NCBI GenBank assembly: GCA_018261905.1 | Contig: JAGTRU010000032.1 | Location: forward strand, 1-44,138 | Length of the DNA stretch: 44,138 nt | Origin: Pseudomonadota bacterium | Lineage (GTDB): Bacteria > Pseudomonadota > Gammaproteobacteria > Burkholderiales > Rhodocyclaceae | Direction: 5' to 3' | Notes under the pieces: generated by a model | Databases searched by the model: none | The model's input: the letters and a program-made list of their open reading frames with translations, nothing else | What the model was told of the DNA's origin: nothing | Shown: one piece after another, positions 42,200-44,138 of the stretch | How positions within the stretch are numbered: position 1 is the stretch's first letter | How the letters are laid out: every line of letters starts with the position of its first letter | Position numbers and translations under genes: made by a program

Positions 42200-43153
42200 A
42201 TGCCCGCCCACAGCCCGAACCAAACCCTGCTCCTGATCTTTGCCGGCGTCGCCGCCCTGCTTGCCGTGGCCAGCGCCATCGGCGGCTTTCTCGCCTGGCG
42301 CCAGCCGGCCGGGACGCGCAACCCGGTCATTGCCAACCTGAATGCCCGGATCAATGCCTGGTGGGTCATGGTCGCCCTGCTCGGCGCCGTGTTCTGGGGC
42401 GGCCGCGGCAGCGTGATCCTGCTGTTCGCCTTCATTTCCTTTCAGGCCCTGCGCGAATTCATCTCGGTGACCTACACGCGCAGCGGCGACCACGGCGCCC
42501 TGGTCTGGAGTTTCTTTTTCTTCCTGCCGCTGCAGTACGCCTTGATCGCCATCGACTGGTACGGCCTGTTCTCCATCTTCATCCCGGTCTATGCCTTCCT
42601 GTTGCTGCCCATTTCGGCAAGCCTGGGGGCCGACACCAAGCGCTTCTTCGAGCGCGCCGCCAAGGTCCAGTGGGGCCTGATGATCTGCGTTTATTGCCTG
42701 TCGCACGTCCCGGCGCTGCTGACCCTCGACATTCCCGGCTTCACCGGACGCAACCTGCAACTCATCGCCTTCCTCGTCCTCATCGTGCAATCGAGCGACG
42801 TCTTCCAGTACATCTGGGGAAAACTGCTCGGGCGGCGCAAACTCGCGCCGGAAATCTCGCCCTCGAAAACAGTCGAGGGACTGCTCGGCGGCATCCTGAC
42901 CTCGACTGCGCTCGGCGCCGCGCTGTGGTGGATCACCCCCTTCGCCCCCTGGCAGGCAGCGCTGATTGCGCTGTGCATCAACATTTTCGGCTTTTTCGGC
43001 GGCCTGGTCCTGTCGGCCATCAAGCGCGACCGTGGGGTCAAGGACTGGGGGGCGATGATCGAGGGCCACGGCGGCATGCTCGATCGCGTCGACTCGATCA
43101 GCTTCTCGGCACCGGTTTTCTTCCATATCGTGCGTTACTGGTGGGTCGCCTGA
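42200..43153 (+). CDS. ynbB: CDP-diglyceride synthase-like membrane protein, YnbB-like
   Basis: A 317-residue polytopic membrane protein (about eight helices) of the CdsA family. SPSKTVEG is at 220-227. The C-terminal signature (272-298) reads S-x-I-K-R-x4-K-D-W-G-A-M-I followed by EGHGGMLDRVDS. Glu288 replaces the Pro of LPGHGG seen in the housekeeping CdsA at 18343-19173. The length is close to E. coli YnbB. The ATG at 42200 follows the acyltransferase stop by 2 bases; the longer in-frame extension upstream is a shadow of that gene. It probably makes a CDP-activated lipid for the YnbA-like transferase. Confidence 0.85.
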   Translation: MPAHSPNQTLLLIFAGVAALLAVASAIGGFLAWRQPAGTRNPVIANLNARINAWWVMVALLGAVFWGGRGSVILLFAFISFQALREFISVTYTRSGDHGALVWSFFFFLPLQYALIAIDWYGLFSIFIPVYAFLLLPISASLGADTKRFFERAAKVQWGLMICVYCLSHVPALLTLDIPGFTGRNLQLIAFLVLIVQSSDVFQYIWGKLLGRRKLAPEISPSKTVEGLLGGILTSTALGAALWWITPFAPWQAALIALCINIFGFFGGLVLSAIKRDRGVKDWGAMIEGHGGMLDRVDSISFSAPVFFHIVRYWWVA

Positions 43154-43220
43154 GTTCGGCCGCGGGCAACCGAGCGACTGTGCTAGTGTCGACGCAGGCA
43201 AGTTTTTCTGCGGAGTAATC

Positions 43221-43694
43221 ATGGAATCCGACGATATCTTCCTCGCCCGTGCCGTCGAACTGGCACGACTGGGCAGCGAGAGCGGCGAAGGTGGCCCGTT
43301 CGGCGCCGTCATCGTCCATGACGGCAAGATCGTCGCCGAAGCCTGGAATCGCGTCGTCGCCAGCCACGACCCGACGGCGCATGCCGAAATCGGCGCCATC
43401 CGCAGCGCCTGCGCCAGTCTTGGCCACTTCCACCTGGCCGGCTGCACGCTCTACGCCTCCAGCGAACCCTGTCCGATGTGCCTGTCCGCCGCCTACTGGG
43501 CGCGCATCGAACGCATCGTTTTTGCCAACAGCCGCAGCGAAGCGGCGGCCATAGGTTTCTGCGACGACGAACTCTACCAGGAGTTGAACCGCCACTTCTC
43601 GGCGCGTAGCATTCTCATGGAACACCATCCAACCCCTGGCGCCCTGTCTCCGCTTGAGAGCTGGGTCGCCAATCCACGACATGTTCCGTACTAA
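43221..43694 (+). CDS. Guanine deaminase-like nucleoside/base deaminase
   Basis: A 157-residue zinc-dependent deaminase of the cytidine-deaminase fold. The zinc site is HAE (His54, catalytic Glu56) with PCPMC (Cys84, Cys87). The sequence GGPFGAVIV and the tail after SPLESWVANP resemble Bacillus-type GuaD, which turns guanine into xanthine. A tRNA adenosine deaminase (TadA) is less likely given the C-terminal extension. A GGAG site lies 6 bases before the ATG. A 67-base gap separates it from the lipid operon, so it is probably a separate transcription unit. Confidence 0.85.
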   Translation: MESDDIFLARAVELARLGSESGEGGPFGAVIVHDGKIVAEAWNRVVASHDPTAHAEIGAIRSACASLGHFHLAGCTLYASSEPCPMCLSAAYWARIERIVFANSRSEAAAIGFCDDELYQELNRHFSARSILMEHHPTPGALSPLESWVANPRHVPY

Positions 43695-43699
43695 ACACT

Positions 43700-44029
43700 A
43701 TGCAAAACGCTATGCCGACCAGCACCATCCCCAGCCGTTCAGAGACACTGCAAGTGCTGCGCCTGATCGGCAAATTCGAACCAATCCTCATGCTCACCGG
43801 CGACGACGAAGGCTACGGCACACGCTGGATCATCGCCGGCCAACAAGTGCAACCCGCTATCGCTCGCTTTCTGATGGAATCGGGATTTATCAGCGATGCA
43901 GGAAAAACCGAATTTGGCGCCCATCGCCTGACACTGACCGAAGCCGGCAAGTTGTTCAGGGAAAAAGGATTGGCTTGGTGGGGGAGTTTGAGTCTTTGGC
44001 AAAAAATCAAGATTACGCTATTTGGCTAA
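43700..44029 (+). CDS. Small hypothetical protein
   Basis: A 109-residue protein that I do not recognise, starting 6 bases after the deaminase stop. An alternative ATG four codons in (43712) exists, and neither has a good ribosome binding site. The middle (about 55-92) has the spacing of a winged-helix fragment, with HRLTLTEAGKLF resembling the recognition-wing end of some small regulators; this is a weak resemblance. The C-terminus is aromatic and basic (WWGSLSLWQKIKITLFG). It runs convergently towards the rRNA operon terminator. Confidence 0.6.
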   Translation: MQNAMPTSTIPSRSETLQVLRLIGKFEPILMLTGDDEGYGTRWIIAGQQVQPAIARFLMESGFISDAGKTEFGAHRLTLTEAGKLFREKGLAWWGSLSLWQKIKITLFG

Positions 44030-44048
44030 TCAGCAAGCAAAACGCAAA

Positions 44049-44078
44049 CAGCCCCGTTACTGAGAAGTAACGGGGCTG
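44049..44078 (-). terminator. rRNA operon terminator
   Basis: A perfect 12-bp stem (44049-44060 with 44067-44078) with a 6-base loop lies just after the 5S rRNA end on the minus strand. The transcript continues into TTTGCGTTTTGC. It is a typical strong hairpin ending a ribosomal RNA operon and may also stop read-through from the convergent small gene. Confidence 0.85.
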
Positions 44079-44084
44079 AGCATT

Positions 44085-44138
44085 GGGAGCCTGGCGGTGA
44101 CCTACTTTCGCGAGCGGAAGCTCACTATCATCGGCGCT
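44085..44138 (-). rRNA. rrf: 5S ribosomal RNA, 3' portion (cut by the window edge)
   Basis: Read on the minus strand the end of the window gives AGCGCCGATGATAGTG followed by CGAAAGTAGGTCACCGCCAG and GCTCCC, the well-conserved 3' part of proteobacterial 5S rRNA. About 54 of roughly 115 bases are inside. The rest of the rRNA operon must lie beyond the right edge. Confidence 0.93.

Noticed and set aside
41810..43447. A 545-codon open frame on the minus strand
   Set aside because: It is antisense to the acyltransferase, YnbB-like and deaminase genes, all of which show catalytic motifs.

Overview
The window is a GC-rich chromosomal stretch of a Gram-negative betaproteobacterium. Gene order and protein sequences point to the Rhodocyclales (Dechloromonas/Azonexus-like). 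This is judged by recognition, not by a search. Nearly everything is tightly packed housekeeping sequence with start/stop overlaps of 1 to 8 nt. The two stretches without confident genes (1-614 and 7491-8215) hold a mobile-element remnant and two copies of a palindromic repeat.

Layout. (1) 1-614: the end of an IS30-like element abutting repeat copy 1. (2) 615-7490, plus strand: a large FAD/Fe-S D-lactate dehydrogenase, a universal stress protein, PEP carboxylase and the PEP-synthase regulator PpsR, a lactate/PEP carbon-node block. (3) 7491-8215: a terminator and repeat copy 2, inverted relative to copy 1. (4) 8216-24067, minus strand: the classic translation and envelope supercluster, transcribed rpsB-tsf-pyrH-frr-uppS-cdsA-dxr-rseP-bamA-skp-lpxD-fabZ-lpxA-lpxB-rnhB-SpoU methylase, with an rfbD homologue upstream of rpsB. 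(5) 24189-27547, plus strand: map-glnD. (6) 27598-37302, minus strand: smc-zipA-ligA-galU-hpt-methyltransferase-methylthioinosine phosphorylase. (7) 37465-43153, plus strand: a six-gene operon resembling Escherichia coli ynbABCD, extended by a PlsC-type acyltransferase and a small membrane protein. (8) 43221-44138: a guanine-deaminase-like enzyme, an unknown small protein, then an rRNA-operon terminator and the 3' end of a 5S rRNA on the minus strand.

How the genes work together. Block 4 couples ribosome production (S2, EF-Ts, RRF, UMP kinase) with lipid A, undecaprenyl phosphate, isoprenoid and CDP-diacylglycerol synthesis and with outer-membrane protein assembly. Block 6 joins replication, segregation and division (ligase, ZipA, SMC) with purine salvage. 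Block 7 is the most interesting and least understood part. It encodes acylation, CDP activation, head-group transfer and dephosphorylation activities, plus a hydrolase-methyltransferase fusion. Together these look like a dedicated pathway for an uncharacterised membrane lipid, parallel to the housekeeping cdsA at 18343-19173.

Limits: functions are assigned from motifs and remembered family features; no database search was run.
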